Source of the DNA: Saccharospirillaceae bacterium
Lineage (GTDB): Bacteria; Pseudomonadota; Gammaproteobacteria; Pseudomonadales; Oceanobacteraceae
Assembly: GCA_021208685.1 (NCBI GenBank)
Contig: JAJOJJ010000010.1
Coordinates: forward strand, 28,916-92,915
Direction of reading: 5' to 3'
DNA: 64,000 nucleotides
Below the pieces are notes generated by a model, which was given only the letters and a program-made list of their open reading frames with translations, did not search any database and was not told the DNA's origin. This document shows positions 51,891 through 61,029 of this stretch, one piece after another (the stretch's first letter is position 1; each line of letters opens with the position of its first letter). Position numbers and translations under genes: made by a program.

Positions 51891-52361
51891 ATGAACACTT
51901 TTAATCCTCAGCAACAACGCATCGCCTTCATTCATGCATCCTGGCACACCGACATCGTGCTCAAGTGTCTGGATGGCTTTAAAGACGAACTCGCCCGTCG
52001 TGGCTACGACCTGAACAACCTCGATGTGATTGCCGCGCCCGGTGCCTACGAAATTCCCCTGCAGGCCAAACTGCTGGCCAAAAGCGGACGCTACAGCGCC
52101 ATTGCCGCCAGCGCTCTGGTGGTCGACGGTGGTATATACCGCCACGACTTCGTTGCCGCCGCCGTGTGCAACGGCCTGATGCAGGTGCAACTGGAAACCG
52201 AAGTACCGGTACTGACCGCCGTACTCACTCCACATAATTTTCACGAGCATGACGAGCATAAAAACTACTATGCCCGCCACTTTGTGATAAAAGGACAGGA
52301 ACTGGCCAACGCCGCCGATCAGGCCATGCGCTTAACGGCCAGCGCCAAAGCCCTGGCCTGA
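51891..52361 (+). CDS. ribH: 6,7-dimethyl-8-ribityllumazine synthase, RibH2 type
   Basis: Penultimate step of riboflavin synthesis. The N-terminal IAFIHASWHTDIV, VIAAPGAYEIPLQAK, and the region VVDGGIYRHDF to HNFHEHDEHKNYYARHF fit the RibH2 branch rather than the RibH of the main rib operon. 156 residues. No other rib genes are in the window, so this is a stand-alone copy under an FMN riboswitch. ATG at 51891; the ribosome site is weak. Confidence 0.9.
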   Translation: MNTFNPQQQRIAFIHASWHTDIVLKCLDGFKDELARRGYDLNNLDVIAAPGAYEIPLQAKLLAKSGRYSAIAASALVVDGGIYRHDFVAAAVCNGLMQVQLETEVPVLTAVLTPHNFHEHDEHKNYYARHFVIKGQELANAADQAMRLTASAKALA

Positions 52362-52372
52362 AAGCCAGACTC

Positions 52373-52401
52373 ACCCTCCGGCAACGACGCTGCCGGAGGG
52401 T
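52373..52401 (+). terminator. Strong hairpin after ribH
   Basis: ACCCTCCGGCA (52373-52383) pairs perfectly with 52391-52401. There is no T run, so it may act as a mRNA-end stabiliser or Rho-independent site of low efficiency. Confidence 0.5.
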
Positions 52402-52548
52402 GTCAGCCCTGCCAGCCTGATGCAAAGCACTGGCACCCGTGCAGCATTGCGATATGATTGCCGCATTTTCCGGGTCTGGATTGCCTCCGGGTCCACCTTC
52501 AGGTTCCCGGCTGCGGTCATCCACGCTCTACAACTGCAAAGGGCCGCT

Positions 52549-53124
52549 ATGCACCGTACCATGTTTGATACCCCCATCCTGAAAACCCTGCTGCGCTGGG
52601 GTTCCATTGCTTTTCTGAAGCTTGCTGGCTGGAAAAGCGTGGGCCATATCCCACCGGATCTAAAAAAATGCGTGATGATTGCCGCGCCCCATACCAGCAA
52701 CTGGGATCTGCCCTTCATGCTGATGATCGCGTTTGTCTTCCGGGTCAAGATTTACTGGATGGGCAAAGAGCAGATATTCAAACCGCCCTTCCGTGGTCTG
52801 ATGATGTGGATGGGCGGCATTCCCGTTGACCGCTCCAAAGCCAACAATATGGTGCAGGCTTCCGTCGATGCTATTAACAGTCATGAACAGCTGTTTCTGA
52901 TCGTGCCGCCGGAAGGTACCCGCGCCAAAGTCACCTACTGGAAAACCGGCTTCTATCATATTGCCCATAACGCCGGGGTGCCGGTATTGATGGGCTTTCT
53001 TGATTATCCGAACAAAACCGGCGGTATTGCCGGTATCTTCCGCACCACCGGCGATATCGACGCCGACATGCAGGCCATTCAGGCAGTGTACGCACCGATG
53101 AAAGGCAAAATTGCCGGGCATTAA
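52549..53124 (+). CDS. 1-acyl-glycerol-3-phosphate acyltransferase-like (PlsC family)
   Basis: Family of glycerolipid acyltransferases acting at the inner membrane. The HTSNWD box (His-x4-Asp) is near residue 47, and the second motif PPEGTR near residue 130. 191 residues. ATG at 52549 has AAGGG at 6 bases; the frame is open to 52420. Short for PlsC, closer to the compact YihG/OlsA-like types; the acceptor is unknown. Confidence 0.82.
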   Translation: MHRTMFDTPILKTLLRWGSIAFLKLAGWKSVGHIPPDLKKCVMIAAPHTSNWDLPFMLMIAFVFRVKIYWMGKEQIFKPPFRGLMMWMGGIPVDRSKANNMVQASVDAINSHEQLFLIVPPEGTRAKVTYWKTGFYHIAHNAGVPVLMGFLDYPNKTGGIAGIFRTTGDIDADMQAIQAVYAPMKGKIAGH

Positions 53125-53181
53125 CACCGGTCAAATACGCCGGACAGCAGTCCGGACAAGCATTCTCCGATATCACAGCGC

Positions 53182-53204
53182 AGCGCATCCGCCTGCGCTT
53201 TTTT
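53182..53204 (+). terminator. Terminator of the acyltransferase gene
   Basis: Stem AGCGCA/TGCGCT (53182-53187 with 53194-53199), then a run of T. Confidence 0.75.
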
Positions 53205-53329
53205 CGTCCGTACGCCAACAGAAGCAGAGATGATCTGCGCTTCAGGCCGGTTTTATGCCGTGCACGCAACATCAGACCAAGACAAAAACCAACATCAGTT
53301 CACCGCCTGACTTGTCACGCCCAATAAAC

Positions 53330-53375
53330 TGACAAAATTCGTCACACTTTTAACCCATAGTGACGAATTTTGTCA
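53330..53375. promoter_or_regulatory. Paired 16-bp operator-like inverted repeat
   Basis: TGACAAAATTCGTCAC (53330-53345) and its exact complement (53360-53375) are 14 bases apart. Each arm is itself a near-palindrome (TGAC-n7-GTCA), so the site may hold two regulator dimers. It ends about 100 bases before the ATG at 53478. A shorter TGACTTGTCA lies just upstream at about 53309. Confidence 0.6.
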
Positions 53376-53477
53376 CATTGCATCATGTTTTATGGTCGAT
53401 TGCCGTTACTATCCCCCTGCGGCCGCGGTCTGTGCCGACCTTTTTATACGCATCACCATCAACGCAGGAACAATGTC

Positions 53478-54236
53478 ATGACTGCCACACTAAATTCAGA
53501 GCGGTCGCCCACGGCGACAACGCATCTCAAAAACCATGCTCCGGCCTATCCTCACGGCAAAATTGAACAACTTTTCTGGGATATTTTCTGGGTACAGGGC
53601 AGCATCCGCATCGGCCCCGGCATGAGCATGAACCGCAACATGATCATTATCCGCAACCGCCATGAGCTGACGCTGATCAACCCGGTTCGTCTGAACGAAG
53701 CGGAAGAACGCACGCTGAAAAAACTCGGCCGCGTAACCCACGTGTTCCGCCTCGGCGATTTTCATGGTCTGGATGATCAGTACTACGTCGACAAATATCA
53801 GGCGCGCTTCTGGTGTCAGCACGGCCAGAATACCTACAAAACCCCAACGGCCGATGTGCATCTGAAAACCCGCCAGGCCCTGCCTTTTCCAAATGCCGAA
53901 CTGTTTATTTTTGAACAGGCCCAATACCCGGAAGCCGCCCTGCTGTTAACCAAGCACAAATGCCTGCTGACCACCGATTCTCTGCAATATCTGGATAACT
54001 GGAACTACACCAGCCTGTTCAGCCGTCTGGTATTGCGCGTTATGGGTTTTAAACCGGGCATGAATATCGGCAAGCCCTGGCTGAAACGGGCAACGCCGAA
54101 AGGCAAAACGCTGGAAAGTGATTTCAACCGCCTGATGAATCTGGATTTTGACCACCTGCTCGCCGCCCACGGCTCACCATTAATGAACAATGCCAAAACG
54201 GCGGTTGGTGAACAGCTGCGTCAGTTATTTAATTAA
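53478..54236 (+). CDS. MBL-fold metallo-hydrolase-like protein (DUF4336-like)
   Basis: Metallo-beta-lactamase-like fold without the canonical HxHxDH: the corresponding stretch reads RLGDFHGLDDQYYVDKY, and the rest (TPTADVHLKTRQALPFPNAE, HKCLLTTDSLQYLDNW, FDHLLAAHGSPL) keeps only some metal ligands. 252 residues from the ATG at 53478 (CAGGAA upstream); the frame is open to 53370. Catalytic activity is therefore uncertain. Preceded by the paired operator site; the stop codon is the left flank of the MITE. Confidence 0.75.
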   Translation: MTATLNSERSPTATTHLKNHAPAYPHGKIEQLFWDIFWVQGSIRIGPGMSMNRNMIIIRNRHELTLINPVRLNEAEERTLKKLGRVTHVFRLGDFHGLDDQYYVDKYQARFWCQHGQNTYKTPTADVHLKTRQALPFPNAELFIFEQAQYPEAALLLTKHKCLLTTDSLQYLDNWNYTSLFSRLVLRVMGFKPGMNIGKPWLKRATPKGKTLESDFNRLMNLDFDHLLAAHGSPLMNNAKTAVGEQLRQLFN

Positions 54237-54513
54237 GGCACCTCTGAATAATTCAGTGCCCGCTTCGGCTTACTGAAAAAGTTCAGATCAAGGCGCCACG
54301 TTGAAGGCACTATTTTGAAGGCATCATGGGTTACGTCAAAACGTGGCAACACCGAGCTGGATTTTTTCAGCAAGCCCCGAAGGGCGTGGGCTGCAGAGCG
54401 TTTTGACGATGTTGTCGATTTTATAAAGGACTCGCCATTCACTGCAATCGACGCCTTGTCAAAAGCACTCTGCAGCACTCACGCGAAGCTGTGCAGAATT
54501 ATTCAGAGGTGCC
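54237..54513. mobile_element. MITE-like element (277 bp)
   Basis: Perfect 18-bp terminal inverted repeats (GGCACCTCTGAATAATTC at 54237-54254, its complement at 54496-54513) flanked by TAA on both sides (54234-54236 and 54514-54516), consistent with a 3-bp TNA target duplication as in the IS5-type families. The left TAA is the stop codon of the MBL-fold gene. No transposase is inside. Nested inverted arms are visible (GCTTCGGCTTACTGAAAAAG with its near-complement near 54362, and GCCACGTT/AACGTGGC). A non-autonomous derivative of an IS, moved by a transposase elsewhere, is the likeliest explanation. Confidence 0.75.
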
Positions 54514-54534
54514 TAACCCGCATTCGTTGCTGCA

Positions 54535-54570
54535 GCGCTCAGCCTGCAGCATCGGCTGAGCGCCTCTTTT
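54535..54570 (+). terminator. Displaced terminator of the MBL-fold gene
   Basis: Perfect 10-bp stem GCGCTCAGCC/GGCTGAGCGC (54535-54544 with 54554-54563) then CTCTTTTA. Without the MITE it would lie about 20 bases after the stop of the MBL-fold gene, so the element has moved it. Confidence 0.7.
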
Positions 54571-54632
54571 ACCATCAGACCTGTGGCCGCCCTCATACTG
54601 CGACGGGCACAGTAATTCCTCATTTCACGCGT

Positions 54633-54638
54633 TATAAT
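54633..54638 (+). promoter_or_regulatory. Consensus -10 TATAAT before tatD
   Basis: Perfect TATAAT, 78 bases before the tatD ATG. The -35 region is weak (CAGTAA at 17 bases). Confidence 0.5.
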
Positions 54639-54710
54639 GGCCACTGTCCGCACGAAGGCACGCAGCCATACGCTGCCATCCTGCCGTTGTTATGAGTAAA
54701 AAGAGCCGTT

Positions 54711-55511
54711 ATGAGTAAAAAGCGTCGTGATATTCCGGCCTATGGCCTGCCCATTATCGAAACCCACTTTCACCTTGATTATCTGAAAGAAGGCAGTGCC
54801 GACGATATTCTCAGCGCCGCCCGCGCCATCGGCGTGGAACGCTTTATGACCATCAGTGTTGAGCCGGACAACATGCCCAAAGCTCTGGCGCTGGCCGAAG
54901 CCCACGCCGACCTGTACGCCACACTGGGTGTACACCCGCACGAAGCCGCATTATTTAATGAGGCAACGGAAGGTTATATCCGCACCCATGCCATCCACGA
55001 AAAGGTGGTCGCCGTCGGTGAAATTGGTCTTGATTATTATTACGACCACTGTGACCGCACGGTGCAGCGCCAGGTATTTACCCGTCAGCTGCAACTGGCG
55101 GTAGAATGCGGATTACCCGTGGTTATTCATACCCGTGAAGCCGACGACGACACCATGGCCATTCTGCGTGAATACGCCCCGCAGATGAACCGCAAAGGTG
55201 TGGTGCACAGCTTTACCTCCGGTATGGAACTGGCCCAGCTGGCCGTTGAACTGGGCTTTTGCCTCGGCATTAACGGCATTGTTACCTTTAATAAAGCCGA
55301 CAATGTACGCGAAGTGGTTGCCGCTACCCCACTCAGCCATTTATTGCTGGAAACCGACGCCCCTTTCCTCACGCCGATTCCGTTCCGCGGAATGGAAAAT
55401 GCTCCGAAATATCTGCCTTTTATTGCCGAGAAAATTGCCGGCGTAAAAGGCCTGAGTGTTGAAGAGGTGTTAGCGCAGACTTACCAGAATTCCCTGCGCG
55501 AGTTCTTTTAA
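54711..55511 (+). CDS. TatD-family metal-dependent hydrolase
   Basis: 3'-5' DNase or deacetylase-type TIM-barrel protein. The metal-binding start is ETHFHLD (His19, His21) and GEIGLDYYYD and VIHTREADDDT follow; TDAPFLTPIPFRG is near the end. 266 residues. The ATG is preceded by an identical copy of its first 15 bases 19 bases upstream (see findings). TAATG overlap with the next gene. Confidence 0.88.
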   Translation: MSKKRRDIPAYGLPIIETHFHLDYLKEGSADDILSAARAIGVERFMTISVEPDNMPKALALAEAHADLYATLGVHPHEAALFNEATEGYIRTHAIHEKVVAVGEIGLDYYYDHCDRTVQRQVFTRQLQLAVECGLPVVIHTREADDDTMAILREYAPQMNRKGVVHSFTSGMELAQLAVELGFCLGINGIVTFNKADNVREVVAATPLSHLLLETDAPFLTPIPFRGMENAPKYLPFIAEKIAGVKGLSVEEVLAQTYQNSLREFF

Positions 55512-55843
55512 TGTTCAGCTGCCTGCCCGATTGCCAGCTCAGTGAACTCGGCGCCATCGACTGGCTCTGGTTGCTGGCTTTCGGGGTTTTTGTTTATGCC
55601 AGCTCACGACTCTGGGCGCGCTGGGCTTTTAGCTACAATAAATACCCTTTCACCAGCCTGCGCTGGCATGCACCACGCTTTATTTATATTGCCTTTGTGA
55701 CCGCGATGCTGACCGTCGTGCCGGTATACACTTTTTTAGGTGAAGACGCAGGTTACTGGTATTCACGTATTCTGTATTTTCCGACCACCTTTATCGCCTA
55801 CGTTGCCTGGCTGTTGGTCGAACTCAATGACCCTGAAAAATAG
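55511..55843 (+). CDS. Small hypothetical membrane protein
   Basis: 110 residues with three likely membrane segments (about 14-34, 55-75 and 85-103) and no family recognised. Start overlaps the tatD stop by one base (TAATG), so the two are translated together. Probably a membrane protein of the inner membrane. Confidence 0.7.
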   Translation: MFSCLPDCQLSELGAIDWLWLLAFGVFVYASSRLWARWAFSYNKYPFTSLRWHAPRFIYIAFVTAMLTVVPVYTFLGEDAGYWYSRILYFPTTFIAYVAWLLVELNDPEK

Positions 55844-56170
55844 CGGCACTCACACAATGGAGAATTATTCATAAGTGTCTTCGGTCTGAAAAAATCACAT
55901 CACAACCACGCCATTAAAAATCGCTGATTTTCTGTAACCGTCCGGACATGCATTCTTCTACCTCTTTTTTATAAGAATAAAACGTCTCAGCAAGCCGGAA
56001 TCACTCAGATCCTGTTAACACTCATTAAAAAGGCTCTGACACGAACAGTTCCCGCCAATCACGCGGTCAGATTTTGCGTTGCTCTTTTTTCAGCTCAACG
56101 CTACGCTACCGCAATAACATCAGCCACAAGGCTGCGGGGTTTTTCGGCATCATGTAATCTGGAGAAAACA
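55844..56170. other. AT-rich intergenic region
   Basis: 327 bases with no gene. It holds GCGTTG/CAACGC hairpin (near 56077-56101), and CAGCC-ACAA-GGCTG followed by GGGGTTTTT near 56131-56148, which may act as a terminator for the preceding genes. It has lower GC than the rest, like the gene that follows. Confidence 0.5.
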
Positions 56171-56620
56171 ATGAACATCAGCGAAATAAATGGCTTTGAG
56201 GTTACAGGTTTTGTGATTCGCACAACGAATGCGGATGAAGCAAATCCATCGACTGCAAAAATTGGAAATCTCTGGTCAGCGTTTTACGCAAATGCAGCAC
56301 CAAAACTGGAGGAACGATCAAGGGTTTATGGTTTATACACCCATTATGAATCGGACTTTACGGGTGCTTTTGACGTTGTTGCCTGCGCAGATACATTATC
56401 ACCAGAACAATTGCCAAACTCAGTAAAATTTATTATTCCATCAGGGAAGTACGTAACTTTCTCTGCAAGCGGTGAAATGCCCAACGCGGTTATTGATCTC
56501 TGGAGTGAGGTGTGGAATTACTTTGGTTCCGAAAACTGTCCTCACGAGCGAGCTTATACAACAGACTTTGAATATTATAAAAGTGCCAATGAAATCGAGA
56601 TATTCATTGCGGTTAAGTGA
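56171..56620 (+). CDS. Cass2-like effector-binding protein (GyrI/AraC-type domain)
   Basis: A small protein of 149 residues with the integron-associated effector-binding pattern: FVIRTTNADEANPSTAKIG near residue 15, YGLYTHYESDFTGAFDVVA and EVWNYF at the end. Such domains bind small amphipathic or cationic ligands and are frequent in integron cassettes. GC is clearly lower than neighbours, and it is bounded by AT-rich DNA, suggesting acquisition. No integrase and no attC site were found next to it. The ATG at 56171 has TGGAGA at 6 bases. Confidence 0.75.
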   Translation: MNISEINGFEVTGFVIRTTNADEANPSTAKIGNLWSAFYANAAPKLEERSRVYGLYTHYESDFTGAFDVVACADTLSPEQLPNSVKFIIPSGKYVTFSASGEMPNAVIDLWSEVWNYFGSENCPHERAYTTDFEYYKSANEIEIFIAVK

Positions 56621-56634
56621 CTACCTCATTCCCT

Positions 56635-56666
56635 AAAAAACGGGCCTCATCTGAGGCCCGTTTTTA
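56635..56666. terminator. Bidirectional terminator between Cass2-like gene and rhlE
   Basis: AAAAACGGGCCTCA with TGAGGCCCGTTTTT, loop of two bases; works for both strands. Confidence 0.85.
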
Positions 56667-56715
56667 TTTTACGCGACGGTATTATTCCCCCACGCAGGGA
56701 GATTCCTGCGCAGCT

Positions 56716-58173
56716 TTATCCCTGTGCCGGGCGGCGTGGACGGCGCGGTGCGCTGCCTGCCGGACGGCTGTTACCGCCATTGTTGTTACCGCCATTGTTG
56801 TTGCCGCTGCTGCCGGATGAACGACGCTGTTCACCCTGCTTTTGCTCACCCTGTTTCTGAGCTGAGCCAGAACGACCAGAACCGGAACGGCCAGCGTTAC
56901 CGCCATGACCATTTGAACGACCACTGCCTGCCGGACGCGGAGCACGTGGTTCACGGTCGAAAGTGTCTTTAAAGCCCTTAGGTTGCTTGGCTTTTTTAGG
57001 CTTGCGCGGCGATTTAGGGCGCGACACCGGCAGCGGGGTATGAGGTTCAAACCCTTCCTGCACACGGCGTTCAATGCTTTTACCGATTAAGCCTTCAATG
57101 CCTTCGAGGTCTTCCAGTTCTTCGGCACAGACCAGAGCAATGGCTTCACCACTGGCACCGGCACGTCCGGTGCGGCCAATACGGTGTACGTAGTCGGCGG
57201 CAACGTTAGGCAACTCAAAGTTGATAACGTGCGGTAATTGTTCGATATCCAGACCACGGGCAGCGATATCGGTCGCTACTAATACGGCAATATCGCCGCT
57301 TTTAAATTCAGCCAGCGCACGGGTTCGGGCGCCCTGACTTTTATTACCGTGAATCGCGGCGGCGGTAATACCACGATCCTGCAGATGCGTGGTTAAGCGG
57401 TTAGCACCGTGTTTGGTACGGGTAAATACCAGCACCTGTTTCCAGCCGTGCTGTTTCAGCAAATGACTGAGCACTTCCGGTTTGCGCTTTTTATCCACCG
57501 GAATCAGCCACTGCTCAACGGTGTGAGCGGTGCTGTTGCGCGGGCTGACGTCGATTTCTACCGGATCGTTTACCAGGCCTTTGGCGAGGGTTCGGATATC
57601 ATCGGAGAAGGTCGCTGAAAACATCAGGTTCTGGCGGTTTTTCGGCAGCAGCGCGAGGATTTTTTTGATGTCGTGAATAAAACCCATGTCGAGCATACGA
57701 TCGGCTTCATCCAGCACCAGAAATTCCACTTCGTCAAAGCGAATGGCTTTTTGCTGATACAGGTCGAGCAAACGGCCCGGACAGGCCACCAGCACATCAA
57801 CACCACGGCGCAGGGCAATCATTTGCGGATTAATGCTGACACCGCCAAAAACAACGGCGGAGCGGATATTCAGGTATTTGCTGTAGTCCGCAACATTTTC
57901 ACCCACCTGAGCGGCCAGTTCACGGGTAGGCGTTAATACCAGTGCGCGACAGCGATTGGCGCCTGCACGTTCGCCCTGCTGCAGTTTGTGCAGCATTGGC
58001 AGGGTAAAACCGGCGGTTTTACCGGTGCCAGTCTGAGCGGCGGCCATAACATCGCGGCCAGCCAGTACGGCAGGAATGGCCTGAGCCTGTACCGGTGATG
58101 GTGTGGTGTAACCCTGATCAGCAACGGCTTTCAGGATGGCATCGGCTAAGCCGAGTTCGGAAAATTGGGTCAT
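56716..58173 (-). CDS. rhlE: DEAD-box RNA helicase RhlE
   Basis: ATP-dependent RNA unwinding in ribosome assembly and RNA decay. Q motif near PSPVQAQAI, motif [23 protein letters not shown] and HRIGRTGR are all intact (helicase core about 1-380). The C-terminal tail (about 390-485) is basic and low-complexity, with an [13 protein letters not shown] region, KQGEQ repeats and NNNGGNNNGG (a 15-bp tandem repeat in the DNA near 56771-56800). 485 residues. ATG at 58173; the frame extends upstream to 58389. Confidence 0.93.
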   Translation of the reverse strand: MTQFSELGLADAILKAVADQGYTTPSPVQAQAIPAVLAGRDVMAAAQTGTGKTAGFTLPMLHKLQQGERAGANRCRALVLTPTRELAAQVGENVADYSKYLNIRSAVVFGGVSINPQMIALRRGVDVLVACPGRLLDLYQQKAIRFDEVEFLVLDEADRMLDMGFIHDIKKILALLPKNRQNLMFSATFSDDIRTLAKGLVNDPVEIDVSPRNSTAHTVEQWLIPVDKKRKPEVLSHLLKQHGWKQVLVFTRTKHGANRLTTHLQDRGITAAAIHGNKSQGARTRALAEFKSGDIAVLVATDIAARGLDIEQLPHVINFELPNVAADYVHRIGRTGRAGASGEAIALVCAEELEDLEGIEGLIGKSIERRVQEGFEPHTPLPVSRPKSPRKPKKAKQPKGFKDTFDREPRAPRPAGSGRSNGHGGNAGRSGSGRSGSAQKQGEQKQGEQRRSSGSSGNNNGGNNNGGNSRPAGSAPRRPRRPAQG

Positions 58174-58432
58174 GAGTGCGTGATCTGCTCTGAGAGCTGA
58201 CATTGCAAGGAGAAATGGCGCGGTGTCAGCAGCCGCGTCCATCCGGGCGGTCGCCCGGCAAGGCAGGTCAACTGCGGTTGACCCGGCCTTTGAGAGGGAG
58301 CGGACTGTACTGGAATTAGCAGGGTGAGTCCAGAAAAGCCCGGTGTGTGAATGTAGCGCTGTGTCAGGGTCTGTCATTAACAGAGTCACAGACCCTGCGC
58401 GCAGGTGCCGACGCCGGCGTATTCATGGGGCC

Positions 58433-60238
58433 TTAAACCAATTCATCATCCAGTTGTCGGGTTATCACGGACATGACCTGCTCTTTCAGGGCTTCAGCGG
58501 CTTCACGCCCCTCGATTCCTTCCGCCAGTTTTATTTTTTTGCCATCGGCATTGACCAACAGAGTGTAGTATTCGGTTCTCACGCCATGCTGGTCTGTGGA
58601 CGACAGGCCAACACTGAGTTGTACCTGGCTGGGCGAGGTCACTGTGCCGTTACGCTGGTATAAAGTCACACCAAACAGGCGCCGCACCATGCGCACATGG
58701 CCTGCAGACACGTCCGCCTGCAGTCCACGTCCAAGCCAGAACAGACCAAAGCCGGTGATCAGCAATCCGGCCAGTAAAAATACGCCCCCCATCAGCCACA
58801 GCATGGCTTCACCCTGTGAGGCCTTATGCAGCAGAAAAACAGCGGCGCCGTCAAATATGCCACCAAACAGAACCATACCCAGAGCCATGCGCGCATGGCG
58901 GCCACGCTGGCTGCTGAGGTGCAGGCTTTCTCCCTGTGTCGCAAGATTAATCTGCGCAGCAGCACTTTCCCGCGCCTCTTCACGTTGCTGCTGATGCCAC
59001 GCCTGTTGTACTTCTGAGGGTATCTGAAAGGAGGACGCGCGCTGGCCCTTTTCTACCGGAAGGCTCCAGCTGCGCTCAAATTCGACGGTTTGGCGGTTAT
59101 GGCTGCGCATTGCCCTGCTGTTATCCACACGCGGGTTATAAGATGCCGATACGGGGAGGCTGATGGTGCCGGTGCAATGCAGACTCCACTGAATAAGACC
59201 GTGGTAACCGGGCTGCGAACCACTGCCCGGTACATCCGCCGGCACATCAAACAGCGCATGCACATCGCAGCCGCTGTTTTTCGGCTCAGTATAGGCACGC
59301 CCCTTACTTTGCCAGATGACATCATGCTGGGTCCGGCGCTCTTTACCACTGCCGGTACTGTAACTATGCGTACAGGTCAGGCGAACCTGCGGCGGTTTAA
59401 TCCATTCACCACGGGTCAGGTGAAAACAGCCACCAACCTGACCACCGGCATAGCCGGGTAAAGGGTCGGGGAATAATGGTGTCGGGCCAATCTGCAGGTA
59501 CCGCTTACGCATCCGCAGCGCAAAAAACAGGATGACGCCGCCCACAAGGGGGAATAAAAATGCCAGCAATGCGCTCCACTGCCCATCGCTCAGCGCATCC
59601 GCAACCGTCACAACGGCGGGCAATGAGATCAGTATAAAAAGAATGCCGAATACCAATAAAATTTTATAGCCACCACGCTGATCGCTGGCGATTCCGCTAC
59701 GGGCATGTTCGATATCATCGGCGTTATTGCTGGGGCGCCAGCCAAGATACATCACACCACCACCGGCCAGCATAAATACAAGGGCAAAGACACCGCCGAA
59801 CAGCATCATTTCAGGCCGCAGACTGCGATCAAGATAGGCGCGCTGCGGATCATCCGGATTCACATACGCGTACGCCTGTTGACGTTGTTTATCCGTGTTC
59901 AGGCGTGAATAGAGTAACTGCCAGTAATTGCCGATATTATCTGAGCCACTGCTGAGCGAGACGCTGTTGTTGTAATACGTATTACCATCAACGAAGTATT
60001 GATAACTGGCTTCGACCCGCCAGGTTACGCTGTCTTCATCATATTTCGGAATCAGCTCCAGACGGGTGATGGTGACCGGCACACTGTCCCAGCCCTGGCT
60101 TTCGAGATAAAGCACAAACGGTTTACCTGCAGTGATGCCGGCAACCAACAGGCCAACCGCCAAAAAAATAGAGCCAAAAGCAATCACACCCCAGCTTCGT
60201 CCGGATTTTTTACCGCGGCCAGATGATGACGATGTCAT
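58433..60238 (-). CDS. DUF3592 domain membrane protein
   Basis: A 601-residue protein with an N-terminal membrane segment (about 16-37), a DUF3592 domain (WDSVPVTITRLELIPKYDED, about 55-140), membrane segments near 148-168 and further ones in the middle, and a C-terminal part with additional membrane segments (near 455-510). Function unknown; relatives in bacteria are of similar large size. Start ATG at 60238. Transcribed alone and divergent from the next gene. Confidence 0.75.
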   Translation of the reverse strand: MTSSSSGRGKKSGRSWGVIAFGSIFLAVGLLVAGITAGKPFVLYLESQGWDSVPVTITRLELIPKYDEDSVTWRVEASYQYFVDGNTYYNNSVSLSSGSDNIGNYWQLLYSRLNTDKQRQQAYAYVNPDDPQRAYLDRSLRPEMMLFGGVFALVFMLAGGGVMYLGWRPSNNADDIEHARSGIASDQRGGYKILLVFGILFILISLPAVVTVADALSDGQWSALLAFLFPLVGGVILFFALRMRKRYLQIGPTPLFPDPLPGYAGGQVGGCFHLTRGEWIKPPQVRLTCTHSYSTGSGKERRTQHDVIWQSKGRAYTEPKNSGCDVHALFDVPADVPGSGSQPGYHGLIQWSLHCTGTISLPVSASYNPRVDNSRAMRSHNRQTVEFERSWSLPVEKGQRASSFQIPSEVQQAWHQQQREEARESAAAQINLATQGESLHLSSQRGRHARMALGMVLFGGIFDGAAVFLLHKASQGEAMLWLMGGVFLLAGLLITGFGLFWLGRGLQADVSAGHVRMVRRLFGVTLYQRNGTVTSPSQVQLSVGLSSTDQHGVRTEYYTLLVNADGKKIKLAEGIEGREAAEALKEQVMSVITRQLDDELV

Positions 60239-60414
60239 ATAAATTCCCTGTCATAAAATAATGACCACTATGATGGGACAGGCCACCAAAGGCTGCAATC
60301 ACGATTATCATTATGTGCGCGCCGTGCGACCGGATTCACACCGCCATCAGAGGTTTTACAAAACCGGTAACTGTGGCAGGCTGAGCGGCTGCTGATCAAC
60401 AAGGAGACGTTATT

Positions 60415-60936
60415 ATGAATGCCGTTCGTCGCTGGCTGGCCCACCCGGTATTGGTTATCGCCATGGCGGTTATCTACCTTGCCTCGCAGAGTATGATTGC
60501 ATATACCCTGCAACAGGGTGGTGTCGGGGATCTGCTGTTCAGGTTTCAGTTCTGCTATCAGGCCGACGCCTTTAATGCGTTACTGAACAGTATCAGCCCC
60601 GCCCAGTTAAATGCCCTGCAACAACATTTTACTTATGATCATATACACCCGCTGTGGTACGGATTGCTGGCACTGTCACTGAGCAGCTGGCTGTTTGATC
60701 TGAATCGGTTATCAGCACGCTGGAATCTGCTGTTGTGGCCAGCCGTATTGATGTCGGCTCTGGATGTTATTGAAAACAGCATTCATGAACCCTGGTTTAA
60801 CCTGCTCAGCACCCCCAGCGATCCCTGGGTAATGATTGCCGGAGTATGCGCAACGTTAAAGTGGCTGCTGGCGGCCCTGTATCTCTGCGCAGCATTGATA
60901 CTGGGCATGCGTTACGCCATTGTTCGCAACCGGTAA
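60415..60936 (+). CDS. Hypothetical inner-membrane protein
   Basis: 173 residues with four likely membrane segments (about 11-31, 84-104, 108-120 and 143-165); no family recognised. AAGGAG is at a good distance from the ATG at 60415. Confidence 0.7.
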   Translation: MNAVRRWLAHPVLVIAMAVIYLASQSMIAYTLQQGGVGDLLFRFQFCYQADAFNALLNSISPAQLNALQQHFTYDHIHPLWYGLLALSLSSWLFDLNRLSARWNLLLWPAVLMSALDVIENSIHEPWFNLLSTPSDPWVMIAGVCATLKWLLAALYLCAALILGMRYAIVRNR

Positions 60937-61029
60937 TCGGTCAGGAACAGGCCGCAGACGTATTTCTGGTCACCCCATGAACCCATGACCTGCCAATCAG
61001 CACAGGTCCGACCTTACAGGATTAATCCG

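Larger units (their letters stand above)
53125..53477. other. Intergenic region before the MBL-fold gene
   Basis: 353 bases without a gene. It contains the hairpin CCGGAC/GTCCGG (about 53141-53156), the terminator at 53182-53204, and the paired palindromic sites at 53330-53375. Confidence 0.6.

Noticed and set aside
56621..56670. Possible integron attC site after the Cass2-like gene
   Set aside because: The inverted repeat is a plain GC-rich terminator with T runs; no GTTRRRY core sites or long imperfect stem typical of attC.
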